A DNA stretch of 64,000 nucleotides, from the NCBI RefSeq assembly GCF_003957255.1, contig NZ_QDIE01000001.1, forward strand, positions 62,001-126,000, given 5' to 3'. Below are positions 24,847 to 34,178 of this stretch, piece by piece (the first letter of the stretch is position 1; each line of letters begins with the position of its first letter). Under the pieces are notes generated by a model. The model saw only the letters and a program-made list of their open reading frames with translations. It ran no database searches and was not told where the DNA came from. Position numbers and translations under genes: made by a program. This DNA comes from Actinotignum sanguinis (GTDB lineage: Bacteria > Actinomycetota > Actinomycetes > Actinomycetales > Actinomycetaceae).

Positions 24847-25368
24847 ATGGTCAGTATGCCTCTGTCGCAAAAATTACTCGGAACCGGCGAAGAACTCCTT
24901 GTCCATATGCACCCCGATGCCCGGCATTTGTTGCCGCGGGCGCTCGGTGCCGCGGCGGTGGTGTTCCTCGCGGTGCTCGGGGTGGTCGCGCTGCCAGGTA
25001 GGTGGCAGCCGCTGGCCGGGTGGCTGGTGGTGGCGGCCGGGGTTCTCGCGCTTATTGCGATAGCCGGGTGGCCGTGGCTGCAGTGGTATATGAGCACCGT
25101 GAGTATTACTAACCGCCGGATTATCACTCGGCGCGGGGTATTCACGAAGCTCGGGCACGATCTTCCGCTCGCCGCGGTGGCACAGGTGGAGGCGCAACCT
25201 ACGGGTACCGGCACCTCCGGTTCTCTTCTTGTGACGACGACGTCAGGTGCCACGGTCACCCTGCGCCGCATCGCGAATCTTCCCGCTGTCACCACGTTCC
25301 TGAACACGCTACTGGACAAGCGCGCGGGAGAGGGGATTCACACTGGGACCTCGCGCGAAACCGCCTGA
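24847..25368 (+). CDS. bPH2-domain membrane protein
   Basis: A 173-residue protein. A short cytoplasmic N-terminus precedes two hydrophobic helices (about 30-80: LPRALGAAAVVFLAVLGVVALPG and LAGWLVVAAGVLALIAIAGWPWLQW). A bacterial PH-like domain of the YdbT/bPH2 type follows (STVSITNRRIITRRGVFTKLGHDLPLAAVAQVEAQ). Function of such proteins is unknown. ATG 24847 and 24856 are both possible starts and neither has a strong SD. A weak T-rich hairpin (about 24760-24800) separates it from the LLM gene. Confidence 0.85.
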   Translation: MVSMPLSQKLLGTGEELLVHMHPDARHLLPRALGAAAVVFLAVLGVVALPGRWQPLAGWLVVAAGVLALIAIAGWPWLQWYMSTVSITNRRIITRRGVFTKLGHDLPLAAVAQVEAQPTGTGTSGSLLVTTTSGATVTLRRIANLPAVTTFLNTLLDKRAGEGIHTGTSRETA

Positions 25369-25528
25369 TTCTGGTAGTGTTTGGAGATGGACTTTCACCG
25401 GTCGGGTGGCAAGTCCTTGTTCTTTCGTAACAACCACGGGTGCCCCACGCCCGCAGTCCTACGAGGAACGCTTCCCTCTCCGACCATATTCATCTATCGC
25501 CTAGCGATTGACCGAAAGAGATATTTCA
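25369..25528 (+). promoter_or_regulatory. rpsT 5' leader
   Basis: The leader contains an extended hairpin: GGACTT (25389-25394) pairs with AAGTCC (25411-25416), enclosing CACC/GGTG. A second hairpin, TTGTT-N7-AACAA (25417-25433), follows. S20 autoregulation at its mRNA is known in Escherichia coli, so this structured leader may serve the same purpose here (inference). Confidence 0.45.
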
Positions 25529-25795
25529 TTGGCTAATATCAAGCAGCAGAAGAAGCGCGTTCTGACGAACGAGAAGCGTCGCCTTCGCAACCAGGCCGTT
25601 AAGTCGGAACTAAAGACCTACATCCGTAAGACTCGCCTTGCCGTGGAAGCCGGCAATGCCGAAGAAGCGGAAACCCTCCTGGCCGCGGCCTCCCGCAAGC
25701 TGGACAAGGCTGTGTCCAAGGGTGTTATTCACCGCAACCAGGCGGCGAACCGCAAGTCGAAGCTCGCTAAGCGCGTGAACGCACTGGCCAAGTAG
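25529..25795 (+). CDS. rpsT: 30S ribosomal protein S20, UUG start
   Basis: An 88-residue S20, normal length, reading [20 protein letters not shown] and later [24 protein letters not shown]. It binds 16S rRNA early in 30S assembly. The family alignment places the initiator at TTG 25529, preceded by GAAAGAGA at 7-nt spacing. An upstream TTG at 25508 would add seven unconserved residues and has no SD. Escherichia coli rpsT also uses UUG, which is part of its feedback control. Confidence 0.95.
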   Translation: MANIKQQKKRVLTNEKRRLRNQAVKSELKTYIRKTRLAVEAGNAEEAETLLAAASRKLDKAVSKGVIHRNQAANRKSKLAKRVNALAK

Positions 25796-25878
25796 GCTGT
25801 GCCCCGGCCATGCAGGCCGGACCTCCGGCGCGGTTGTATCTCTTATATCTACCGCGCTGATACTTAGAGGAAATTAGA

Positions 25879-25914
25879 AAAAGCGGCTGGAACCTAGGCG
25901 TTCCAGCCGCTTTT
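25879..25914. terminator. Bidirectional intrinsic terminator
   Basis: A perfect 15-bp stem (25879-25893 with 25900-25914) has a 6-nt loop, with an A-run on one side and a T-run on the other. It serves both rpsT (+) and the small membrane protein gene (-). Confidence 0.92.
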
Positions 25915-25934
25915 CATATCGCTCACGAATTTTC

Positions 25935-26192
25935 TCATTCTTCTCCTTCGTGCTCGCCCTCGCGGTCCGCTTCCAAACCGCGGCGTTCCGCTTCCAAACG
26001 GCGCAGTGTAGCGCGTACTTCGTTTTCACGATGCCGGTGCCACAGAGCAAGGCCGAATAACGCAAGAGTGACAAGGCCGGGGATAAGAGCGTAGTCGTAC
26101 CAACGACCACCTGCTAATGCGCTCCCAATGCAGCCTCCCAGAGTAGCTCCGAGTGCAAGTTGCGAGAAATAGAAATACCTTTTTGAGCGCAT
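25935..26192 (-). CDS. Small membrane protein with coiled-coil tail, unknown function
   Basis: An 85-residue protein with two membrane helices (YFYFSQLALGATLGGCIGSALAG and YDYALIPGLVTLALFGLALW). A highly charged helical tail follows, RHRENEVRATLRRLEAERRG, then acidic residues. Start ATG 26192 follows a near-perfect SD (AAAGGAGGAGG), and a consensus -10 TATAAT lies at 26238-26243, so it is a real, well-expressed single-gene unit. I recognise no family. Confidence 0.8.
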   Translation of the reverse strand: MRSKRYFYFSQLALGATLGGCIGSALAGGRWYDYALIPGLVTLALFGLALWHRHRENEVRATLRRLEAERRGLEADREGEHEGEE

Positions 26193-26237
26193 ATTTCCTC
26201 CTCCTTTCTTCTTCATTCCACGGTAATTGACACCTTC

Positions 26238-26243
26238 ATTATA
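26238..26243 (-). promoter_or_regulatory. Consensus -10 element
   Basis: TATAAT on the - strand lies 45 nt upstream of the small membrane protein start, with no matching -35 at 16-18 bp. It is the only perfect -10 noticed in the window. Confidence 0.6.
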
Positions 26244-26308
26244 ACGTGATCCCCGTCTCATATGTGGAACTTTGGCTTATGTATTTCGGTATTTCCGCGA
26301 TATACACG

Positions 26309-26355
26309 TAGCGCAGGTGGCCGGAACCTGAAAGGTGTTCCGGCCACCTGCGCTA
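26309..26355. terminator. Long perfect hairpin after pntB
   Basis: Nineteen consecutive base pairs (26309-26327 with 26337-26355) close a 9-nt loop. It lies downstream of pntB and upstream of the small membrane gene promoter, so it should isolate the two units. There is no U-tract on either strand. Confidence 0.8.
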
Positions 26356-26434
26356 ACTGAGAGATCCTCGAGTGGCTATAGTTGCTCAGCTTGCCCCGGC
26401 CACGCCCGGACTAGGGCGCGGGAGCGAGGCTACC

Positions 26435-27913
26435 TTAACCGGGGAAAGCCGCATTGATAGCATCCACGGATGCCTTGGCATCGCCGAGCAGCATATCGGT
26501 ATTCTCATTAAAGAACAGCGGGTTTTGCACCCCGGCATAGCCGGCATTGCCCATGGACCGCTTGAAAACAATGACCTTCTTGGCATCCCAGACATGCAGC
26601 ACCGGCATACCCGCGATAGGCGAACCGGGCTCGGAAGCCGAAGGATTGACCGTGTCATTCGCCCCGATAACCAGCACAACATCGGTATCCGTGAAGGAAT
26701 CGTTGATATCGTCCATTTCCTCCACGATGTCATAGGGGACTTTCGCTTCGGCCAGCAGCACGTTCATATGCCCGGGCAGGCGCCCTGCTACCGGATGGAT
26801 AGCGAAACGTACCTCGGTTCCGTTCTCGCGCAGCTTCTTCGTCAGCTCCGCCACCGGATATTGGGCTTGGGCCACGGCCATACCGTAACCGGGGGCAATA
26901 ATCACCGAGCTAGCGTCCGCGAGTTCTTGGGCCACGTCCACCGCGGTGGTTTCCGTGTGGCTGCCATAGTCACGCGCTTCTCCGGTAACTGCGCCGTCGG
27001 ACCCAAAACCGCCCAGGATCACGGAAATGAAAGAACGGTTCATGGCCTTGCACATGATGTAGGAGAGGTACGCGCCCGAGGACCCCACCAGTGCACCGGT
27101 AATGATAAGGAGGTCATTGCCGAGGGTGAAGCCGGCCATCGCTGCCGCCCAACCCGAGTAAGAATTGAGCATTGATACGACGACGGGCATATCACCACCG
27201 CCGATCGCGAGCACCATATGTGCCCCGAGCAGCAGCGCAATAATCGTGATGAGGATAAGGGGAATAAGACCGGCCCCTACCCCGCGGGTCCAGGCGAACC
27301 AGATAATAAGCCCCAGGCACGCCAGGATCGCCAACAGATTGAGAAGATTACGGGCCGGGAGCACCAGCGGCTTGCCGGGAATCTTCCCCGCGAGTTTCAG
27401 GTAGGCGCATACCGATCCGGTGAAGGTAATCGCGCCGATGAACACAGCCAAGCCCACTTCGCCCATATGGAAGGCATTTGTGGGGGAGAAATCTTCCCCG
27501 GGTTGCTGGAGGAAAGAGTTGTAGCCCACCAGCACCGCTGCCGCGCCCACGAAAGAATGGAGCAGGGCGATGAGTTCGGGCATGCCCGTCATTTCCACGG
27601 TGCGGGCCCTCCAAATCCCGATGCCGCCGCCCACCACGAGGGCGAGCACGAGCACCAGCACAACAACAGTGGAAGAAGCCTCCGTGGGGAAAGCGAGAAC
27701 CACGATAATGGTGGCGACCAAGGCCAACACCATTCCGATGGCGCCCAGAATATTGCCTTTCGCGGCGGTTTCCTGTTTGGAAAGCCCGGCCAGAGCGAGA
27801 ATGAAGAGCAGGGCCGCCACGAGGTAGGCAACGGTTTGCACGCTGAAAGCAACCTTAAGACCGCCCAAGCTCGGGGCGGCGAGGGTAACGACGTCGGTAA
27901 TAGTAGTGAGCAC
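26435..27913 (-). CDS. pntB: NAD(P) transhydrogenase subunit beta
   Basis: A 492-residue protein. An N-terminal membrane domain of about eight helices forms the proton channel with PntA. A C-terminal NADP(H)-binding domain follows, with [63 protein letters not shown] and [18 protein letters not shown], all diagnostic. The complex couples proton entry to NADPH formation. It starts 3 nt after pntA. Confidence 0.97.
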   Translation of the reverse strand: MLTTITDVVTLAAPSLGGLKVAFSVQTVAYLVAALLFILALAGLSKQETAAKGNILGAIGMVLALVATIIVVLAFPTEASSTVVVLVLVLALVVGGGIGIWRARTVEMTGMPELIALLHSFVGAAAVLVGYNSFLQQPGEDFSPTNAFHMGEVGLAVFIGAITFTGSVCAYLKLAGKIPGKPLVLPARNLLNLLAILACLGLIIWFAWTRGVGAGLIPLILITIIALLLGAHMVLAIGGGDMPVVVSMLNSYSGWAAAMAGFTLGNDLLIITGALVGSSGAYLSYIMCKAMNRSFISVILGGFGSDGAVTGEARDYGSHTETTAVDVAQELADASSVIIAPGYGMAVAQAQYPVAELTKKLRENGTEVRFAIHPVAGRLPGHMNVLLAEAKVPYDIVEEMDDINDSFTDTDVVLVIGANDTVNPSASEPGSPIAGMPVLHVWDAKKVIVFKRSMGNAGYAGVQNPLFFNENTDMLLGDAKASVDAINAAFPG

Positions 27914-27916
27914 GGC

Positions 27917-29443
27917 TTAGCTCCTCTTGAACATAGACAGCATGCGCGCAGTCACCAAGAATCCACCGAAAATATTGATGGAAGCGAGGGTGAGTGCAAT
28001 AGCGGCAAGGATGGTCACGGCTAGATGTCCCGAACTGAGCTGGAGGATTGCCCCCACCACGATGATTCCGGAAATCGCGTTCGTCACGGACATGAGCGGG
28101 GTGTGCAGCGCGTGCGTCACCGAGGTGATGACGTAGAAGCCCACCACACAGGCCAGCATGAAGACGATGAAATGCGAGGTCATGCCCGGTGGTGCCGTGA
28201 AGAGAATCCACAGTGCTACCGCCGCTGCCAGCCCGGCCCACAGGTAGCGCAAGGCGCTGGGGCGGGCCGCTTCAGGCGCAGCCGGAGGTGCGGGAGGTGC
28301 TGGAGGCGCGGCCGGAGCGGCCGAGACCTTGATGGGCGGGGGCGGCCAGGCCACCGCTCCCCCGAGGGTGACCAGAATGCCGCGCACAATATCATCCTCG
28401 GTATCCAGCACCAGCTGGCCATCCTTCTGCGGGGTGGTGAGTTTGAGGAAATTGACGAGATTCTGCCCGAAAAGCTGGGAGGCTTGGCCGGGCAGGCGCA
28501 AGGCGAGATCTTCGTAGCCGATAATCGTGACGCCGTTCTCAGTGTGGACGACTTCTCCCGGGCGGGTGCCGGCCACGTTTCCGCCGTTAGCCGCCGCCAA
28601 ATCCACGATGACGCTGCCGGGTTTCATGGCGGCTACCGCCGCAGAGTCCAAGAGTAGCGGGGCCGGCTTACCGGGGATGAGCGCCGTCGTAATAACAATA
28701 TCCGCCGCGGCGGCTTCCCGGGCGTAGACCACCCCGGCGGCATTAGCCTGATCCGCGGTCATTTCACGGGCGTAACCGTCCGCGGATTCCTGGCGCACCG
28801 GGATCTCCACGAATTCGGCGCCCATGGACTGGACCTGTTCGGCAACATCGGCACGCACGTCCGTTGCCTTGACGATCGCGCCCATGGAATTGGCGGTACC
28901 GACCGCGGCAAGCCCAGCAACTCCCGCTCCAATAACGTAGACAGTGGCCGGGGGAACCTTACCGGCGGCGGTAACCTGCCCGGTGAAAAGCCGCCCGAAG
29001 TGGGAGGCTGCTTCGATAACGGCACGGTAGCCGGAAATATTGGCCATCGAGGAACGTACATCCATGGACTGAGCGCGCGAAATACGCGGAATTGCGTCAA
29101 GCGCCAGGGCCGTGAGTTCACGGCGCGAAAGTTCCTCGATAAGGTCGGGCGAGCCGGCCGGGTTCATACGCGCAATGAGGGTGGCGCCGCGGCTCATGCG
29201 GTCAAGGTAGCTCACATCCGGGGCGTCGGTGGCTAAAACAATATCCGCAGCCCAGGCTTCTTGCGCGGAAACGAGGCGTGCGCCCGCGCTTTCGTATTGG
29301 CTATCGGGGTAGGACGAGGCCTCCCCCGCCCCCGTTTCCACCACGACCTCGTAGCCCAAAGCGATGAGCTTGGCCACGGTATCGGGGGTGCCCGCCACCA
29401 GGGGGTCACCCGGGCGGGTACTTTGTGGTATTCCAACAAGCAT
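27917..29443 (-). CDS. pntA: NAD(P) transhydrogenase subunit alpha (fused form)
   Basis: A 508-residue single-chain alpha subunit. The NAD-binding domain reads [36 protein letters not shown] with [18 protein letters not shown] Pro/Ala-rich linker (about 375-395) precedes four C-terminal membrane helices. Many Actinobacteria and Proteobacteria split this into PntAA and PntAB, so the fused form is worth noting. The SD TGAGGAG precedes the ATG. A small hairpin CAGCAC-TACC-GTGCTG (29460-29475) lies just upstream of it. Confidence 0.97.
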   Translation of the reverse strand: MLVGIPQSTRPGDPLVAGTPDTVAKLIALGYEVVVETGAGEASSYPDSQYESAGARLVSAQEAWAADIVLATDAPDVSYLDRMSRGATLIARMNPAGSPDLIEELSRRELTALALDAIPRISRAQSMDVRSSMANISGYRAVIEAASHFGRLFTGQVTAAGKVPPATVYVIGAGVAGLAAVGTANSMGAIVKATDVRADVAEQVQSMGAEFVEIPVRQESADGYAREMTADQANAAGVVYAREAAAADIVITTALIPGKPAPLLLDSAAVAAMKPGSVIVDLAAANGGNVAGTRPGEVVHTENGVTIIGYEDLALRLPGQASQLFGQNLVNFLKLTTPQKDGQLVLDTEDDIVRGILVTLGGAVAWPPPPIKVSAAPAAPPAPPAPPAAPEAARPSALRYLWAGLAAAVALWILFTAPPGMTSHFIVFMLACVVGFYVITSVTHALHTPLMSVTNAISGIIVVGAILQLSSGHLAVTILAAIALTLASINIFGGFLVTARMLSMFKRS

Positions 29444-29599
29444 AAAGTGCTCCTCAGTACAGCACTACCGTGCTGCGGTCTGCGTGGGCGGCGCTCCAGA
29501 TACGCCATTGTCGCGCCGCCGCGGGACATCCCTTATTATTCCACGTTTCCCGAAGGGGCCTGAGCACCCCGGCAAGCGTGAGACTGTGCGGGTTAGTCG

Positions 29600-30577
29600 C
29601 TACCGCGTACGCCGGGCACGCCCGATGGTGATAATCGCGTGTTCAACAGCGTACTGCGGGTCGCGGGAGGCACCCTTGACCTGTTCATCGGCGAGCGCCA
29701 CCGCTCGAATGGCTTGCCCGAGTCCGGCATCGCTCCACCCGCGTGCTTCCCGGCGGGCCCGCTGGGCCTGCCAGGGCGCCATTTTCAATTCCCGCTGGGT
29801 GATGCCAGGTGCCTGGACAATAGCGAGCTGGCGCAGTTTCGCCGCGAGCGCCGCCACGATGGGAACCGGGTTGACCCGGGTGGCGAAAGCGTGGCGGGCC
29901 AGTGCCAAAGCTTGGCCGGTACGCCCGGCCAGGGCCGCATCCGCGATCTCAAAGGGTGTTGCTTCATTGCGCCCGGCATAGAAATCCCGAATATGGTCCT
30001 CGGTGATCATCCCCTCCACATCCGCGAGGAGTTGGGAGGTGGCGCTGAGTAATTCGCGCAGGTCCTGGCCGAGTGCATCAACGAGCGCCCGTACCGCCCC
30101 GTCCGTGATTTTGCGCCCGGCGGCCCGCACATCCGCTGTCACCAAGCGTGCCTTATCGTCATCGCGTTTGATTTTTTCGATCCGGGCTACTTGCCAGCCA
30201 CCCGCCGCGATAGCGTCAAGGAGTTTTTTGCCGCGAGTGCCTCCCCCGTGCTGGATGATCACCGGGATATCAGCATTGGGCTGCGGTAGGTAGGCGAGCA
30301 TTTCCGTGAGGAACGCGTCATTCATATGTTCGGCACCGGTGACGATGACGATGCGATGGTCACCAAAAAGTGAAGGTGAGGTGTGCAGGGCGAGGGCCCC
30401 GCGTTCATAGGTGGCCGCTTCCACGCGCACAACCTGTACCTCGGGGTGCGCCTGGCGGGCAAGGCTGATGAGGCGGGCCCAGGCGCGCTCGGCAAGGACC
30501 GGTTCCGCGCCAACGATGAGGATCACCGGTTCTAAGCGGAGAGCGTCGTACCCGACCGCGCGTTCTTTGGCTGCCAT
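29600..30577 (-). CDS. holA: DNA polymerase III subunit delta
   Basis: A 325-residue clamp-loader subunit that opens the beta sliding clamp. Family features are VILIVGAEPVLAERA at the N-terminus, VIIQHGGGTRGKKLLDAI, the three-helix lid, and the C-terminal collar domain ending with PWQAQRARREARGWSDAGLGQAIRAVALADEQVKG. The first 173 nt overlap the 3' end of the comEC frame. Start ATG 30577 follows GGAG only 2 nt away, so a slightly later start is possible. Confidence 0.93.
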   Translation of the reverse strand: MAAKERAVGYDALRLEPVILIVGAEPVLAERAWARLISLARQAHPEVQVVRVEAATYERGALALHTSPSLFGDHRIVIVTGAEHMNDAFLTEMLAYLPQPNADIPVIIQHGGGTRGKKLLDAIAAGGWQVARIEKIKRDDDKARLVTADVRAAGRKITDGAVRALVDALGQDLRELLSATSQLLADVEGMITEDHIRDFYAGRNEATPFEIADAALAGRTGQALALARHAFATRVNPVPIVAALAAKLRQLAIVQAPGITQRELKMAPWQAQRARREARGWSDAGLGQAIRAVALADEQVKGASRDPQYAVEHAIITIGRARRTR

Positions 30578-33074
30578 AGCTCCATTCTCTCATGTCATAA
30601 CCAACCTGCCGCACGACGGGTGGCTTGGGTGGCGTAGGTGGCTCCTCGCATTCGGACACTAGATCCCCTTCCGCCCATGCGATTGCCCCGCACGTGAGCG
30701 TTGGATAAATCTGGGCGCCAGAATAAAGCTCATAGACGCGTGCGGAGGGATGCCCGTAACTATTCTCCCCCACGGATATCAGGGCAATTGCGGGGTCAAG
30801 TTCACGGGCGAGGCGCGCGGATTGGTCCGCGCTTCCGTGATGGGCGACGACGGCGATATCAACCGGCCCGACCGCCCCCACGAGGCGTTCTTGGGCCGGG
30901 GCAGTCGCATCTCCGAGAACCACGATGCGTTGAGCAGCCTGGCTAGTGCCACCGCTCGCGCCGGCGTTAGCTGCCCGGCCCGGGCTGTCCACACCATCAG
31001 CGTCGAGGAGGACCACGAGGGAATCCGCATTGGCTTCCTCGGGAATACTACGCGCACCCGGATACGGGCTAAGAATCCGGGCGATGGGAACATCATCTAC
31101 CCGCAGGGTCGTTCCTGCGGCTACCACGCTCACCGGAATGGAATGGGAATCAAGTAGGTCGAGTGCGGTGCGGGACTGGGGCTTCGGTGCGGAATTTGGA
31201 GATATCCATACCGCGCTGATTGTTGCGGTGCTGAGAACGTCGCGTAACCCTTCCACGTGATCGGAGTGAAAATGGGAGAGGATGAGGAGATCAAGATGAC
31301 TCACCTGAGCATCGCTTAGGCAGCGAGCAGCGGCGGGAGTGCGAGGTCCAACATCAATCATTATCGTGTATCCGCGCACCCGGTAGAGGAAAGCTGATCC
31401 CTGGCCCACATCGCATTGCACCGCCGTCCAGTTGGAGGGAATCACGGTAGCGCCCGACCCCCGTGATAGCCCGAGGGCCACGAGGGCGGCCACCAGAATA
31501 AGGATTGCGCTCAAGCGGGGTATCACCAGGAGCACCAAGACCGCACATATATGACCGATTCCGGCAAGGACAAGGGGAATTCCCGATCCCGGTAGGGAGG
31601 CAAGGGCGCGAGCTACCTGGTCAATCCACCACGTGGCCAGTTGCGCAAAGGAGATAGCGAGGCCAGCGAGCACCGGGAACAGCGGTGCGGTGAGTGCCCC
31701 GACAAGTCCGAAAATAGTGAGGGGTGCGACGACGGGTGCCACAAGCGCATTAGCCGGAACCGCCCACAGCGACCCAGCTTCGGTGAAGAGGAGCAGCACG
31801 GGTAGGCAGGAAATTTGGGCCACCAGCGGAATGGCAACAACCCGGGCGAGGGCGGCCGGGAAGAACCTGCTGAGGTGTTCCGTAAGCGGGTATCCTCCGC
31901 AGATAATTCCGAGGGTGGCGCTGGCGGAGAGCAGGAAACCGTAGCCGGTTGCGAGCCAGGGATCAATGAGGGCAGCGGTGATGCTCGCGCAGCTCAGAGC
32001 GTTGATCGCTTGGCTTCGACGGTTCATTCCCACTGCTGCGAGAACCACCAGGCCCATGAGTGCCGCCCGGATAACCGAGGGCGCGGGTCCCACCAGAATA
32101 ACCAGTCCACCTAAACCCACCACTCCCGCTAACGCGGTACGCAGGGGCCGAGCCCGGCCCACCGCCATAATAATGATGCCGAGAACAAGGGATACATGAG
32201 CCCCGGAGACCGCAATGAGATGGGTAAGGGCCGTTGTGCGCATGGCTTCTTCCAGCTCCGGGGATACCCGGCTATCGTCTCCAAGGGCAACCCCGGGGAT
32301 AAGGCCACGGGCGTGCTCAGGGCGGGTGGAGAGCAGCGTGGCAAGCGCGGTATCGATGCGGTGAACAATGCCGGCGCTCAGCGCACCACTCCCGGTGGTT
32401 TGGAGGGCAGGTCCGGACCAGCGGGCACTTTCCCGCCGCCCGTGCGCGGGGGTGAGTCGACCCTGCCCAAACACGCGCTGACCCGCCAGGGCTGTGCAGG
32501 GAACTTCCGCTCGGATTCGCGCGCGGGGGCCGCTGGCAAGCTGCACCCCGTTCGGGCCAGCGGTGGCGATCTTTGCGGGGCGCAGCAGCACCGTGCATTT
32601 TTCTTCTCCCCACGGCATAGTGGAGGGTTCCGGGCGGGTCATGACATAGGCATCCAGTTCCACGCTTCCCCTGACTACCGGGATATGCGCGGCAGAGAGG
32701 GCGAGCAGCCCGGCGATACTGGTAGCACCCAGCGTGCACGCCACCGCGAGGATACTCAAAACCACCCCGCTTGCTTTCCCGCGCTGGCCGGGATGCGCCC
32801 GGGCATACCCGGTTACTGCCCAAGCTGCCACGATGCACAGGGCAGCACCGAGGAATCCGCAGTGCGCATACCCGCTCAGCGCCGCCCACGCACCGCCCAG
32901 GGCCGCGGCCGCTGACGGAAGGAGACGCATATCCTGACCGTGGCCCGCATGCGCGCAATGCGAACTTCGCTGGCTTCTGCGAATGCGGGGATCGCCGAAC
33001 ACCCTAGGCTTGCACGGATCGCTGCGCTTGCCCCTGGCACTGCGACTGCGCGGGACATCAAGCTTGCGGATCAT
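30405..33074 (-). CDS. comEC: ComEC/Rec2-family DNA uptake channel
   Basis: An 889-residue frame. An N-terminal DUF4131-like region with 2-3 helices precedes the Competence domain of about 8-10 helices (LTHLIAVSGAHVSLVLGI). The C-terminal metallo-beta-lactamase domain has SHFHSDHVEGL and VAHHGSADQS. It would carry single-stranded DNA across the membrane during transformation. ATG 33074 overlaps the comEA stop as ATGA. The last about 58 residues are Arg/Pro/Gly-rich and lie inside holA, so the native stop was probably near 30590. The protein domains themselves look intact. Confidence 0.9.
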   Translation of the reverse strand: MIRKLDVPRSRSARGKRSDPCKPRVFGDPRIRRSQRSSHCAHAGHGQDMRLLPSAAAALGGAWAALSGYAHCGFLGAALCIVAAWAVTGYARAHPGQRGKASGVVLSILAVACTLGATSIAGLLALSAAHIPVVRGSVELDAYVMTRPEPSTMPWGEEKCTVLLRPAKIATAGPNGVQLASGPRARIRAEVPCTALAGQRVFGQGRLTPAHGRRESARWSGPALQTTGSGALSAGIVHRIDTALATLLSTRPEHARGLIPGVALGDDSRVSPELEEAMRTTALTHLIAVSGAHVSLVLGIIIMAVGRARPLRTALAGVVGLGGLVILVGPAPSVIRAALMGLVVLAAVGMNRRSQAINALSCASITAALIDPWLATGYGFLLSASATLGIICGGYPLTEHLSRFFPAALARVVAIPLVAQISCLPVLLLFTEAGSLWAVPANALVAPVVAPLTIFGLVGALTAPLFPVLAGLAISFAQLATWWIDQVARALASLPGSGIPLVLAGIGHICAVLVLLVIPRLSAILILVAALVALGLSRGSGATVIPSNWTAVQCDVGQGSAFLYRVRGYTIMIDVGPRTPAAARCLSDAQVSHLDLLILSHFHSDHVEGLRDVLSTATISAVWISPNSAPKPQSRTALDLLDSHSIPVSVVAAGTTLRVDDVPIARILSPYPGARSIPEEANADSLVVLLDADGVDSPGRAANAGASGGTSQAAQRIVVLGDATAPAQERLVGAVGPVDIAVVAHHGSADQSARLARELDPAIALISVGENSYGHPSARVYELYSGAQIYPTLTCGAIAWAEGDLVSECEEPPTPPKPPVVRQVGYDMREWSYGSQRTRGRVRRSPLRTGDPHRWRGTGPCRARLGPPHQPCPPGAPRGTGCARGSGHL

Positions 33075-34060
33075 ACTGTCACCAGCGCGGACAGCTTATT
33101 AAATTTAGCTGGTCCAATACCGGGGACCTCAAGAAGATCTTCCGGAGCGGTAAAGGGGCCATTGTTTTCCCTCCAGGTGAGAATATCCCGAGCGGTAGCC
33201 GGACCAACCCCGGGGAGGCTCTCCAAGTCGCTGGCTGAGGCGGTATTAAGGTTGATTAGGGCACCAGAGCCGGCTTTCCCAGATGCTTTATCCCCACCGG
33301 CCGCGCCGCCGCCTGCCCCACCGCTATTCCCACCTGCGCTACCACCGCTCCCACCCGAGCTTGTGCTACCTCCAGAGCCGATGCGTGCTCGCGGTGCTTC
33401 ACCGGGAGCGGGAATATGAATATGGGAGCCATCCGCTACCGGTTCGGCAAGATTGATCGCAGCGCCATCCGCATTCGGGGTGAGCCCACCGGCTAATTCC
33501 ACGAGGTCATTGACACGTGCCCCACCGGGAGCGCTATACACTCCCGGAGTGGCCACTTCACCAGAAATATAGGCAACGATGGTTGCGGGAGCGGATTCTC
33601 CCGCGGCAGGGCCAGCCGGCCCAGGTGTGCTACCCATTACCCCGCCGTGCGAAGGGCCCGGCGAAGCCTGCGGATCGGTAGATACCACAGCCGGATTTTC
33701 CGTGTTGGAACCCGAACTGGCCACACTGCTTCCCGGTGGCACCGCTGCGGGGTTGGCGGAAACGGGACCACCACCGGGCCCGAACCATGCCAGCAGCCCG
33801 AGAATGAGCAGCCCGCCCAGCAAAGCTATAGCAAAGGCGCCCAACGCGCGGGGAGACCACCGCCACCGCGATGATTGCGCAGGGGTGGTGAGCACGGCGA
33901 TGTCCTCACCGGTGCCCGCACCGAGGGCCAACGTGGCGAAATCCCGCACCGGGCTTTGGCCGGGCGGCGCACCCGCACCCGGATCCCCGCGGGTTTCGTT
34001 GAGAGGATCGTTAAAGGGCAGGCTCAGGCGCGGAGCAGGGCGAGGCAGAGAAGCATTCAT
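33071..34060 (-). CDS. comEA: ComEA-like DNA receptor
   Basis: A 329-residue protein. A long Pro-rich cytoplasmic N-terminus (about 70 residues) and one membrane anchor (ALGAFAIALLGGLLILGLLAWF) are followed by a low-complexity spacer. A SLBB domain comes next (YISGEVATPGVYSAPGGARVNDLVELAGGLT), then a Gly/Ser-rich linker and a C-terminal tandem helix-hairpin-helix (LINLNTASASDLESLPGVGPATARDIL ... LLEVPGIGPAKFNKLSAL) that binds DNA. ATG 34060 is preceded, 6 nt away, by CATGAT (34067-34072), suggesting a leaderless mRNA. GTG 34087 is an alternative. It is operonic with comEC. Confidence 0.9.
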   Translation of the reverse strand: MNASLPRPAPRLSLPFNDPLNETRGDPGAGAPPGQSPVRDFATLALGAGTGEDIAVLTTPAQSSRWRWSPRALGAFAIALLGGLLILGLLAWFGPGGGPVSANPAAVPPGSSVASSGSNTENPAVVSTDPQASPGPSHGGVMGSTPGPAGPAAGESAPATIVAYISGEVATPGVYSAPGGARVNDLVELAGGLTPNADGAAINLAEPVADGSHIHIPAPGEAPRARIGSGGSTSSGGSGGSAGGNSGGAGGGAAGGDKASGKAGSGALINLNTASASDLESLPGVGPATARDILTWRENNGPFTAPEDLLEVPGIGPAKFNKLSALVTV

Positions 34061-34166
34061 GGGGCTATCATGCACACCGAGGCACACCCAGCGTTGGCAG
34101 CCCCACCGGGCTGGGGATAACGCTAACGTTTGCCGAGCTGTGGATAGCCACGGCCATTGCCCGCTC

Positions 34167-34172
34167 TACAAT
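34167..34172 (+). promoter_or_regulatory. -10 element of a leaderless transcript
   Basis: TACAAT matches the -10 consensus at 5 of 6 positions and ends exactly six bases before ATG 34179. No Shine-Dalgarno is present. Confidence 0.6.
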
Positions 34173-34178
34173 ATTGGT

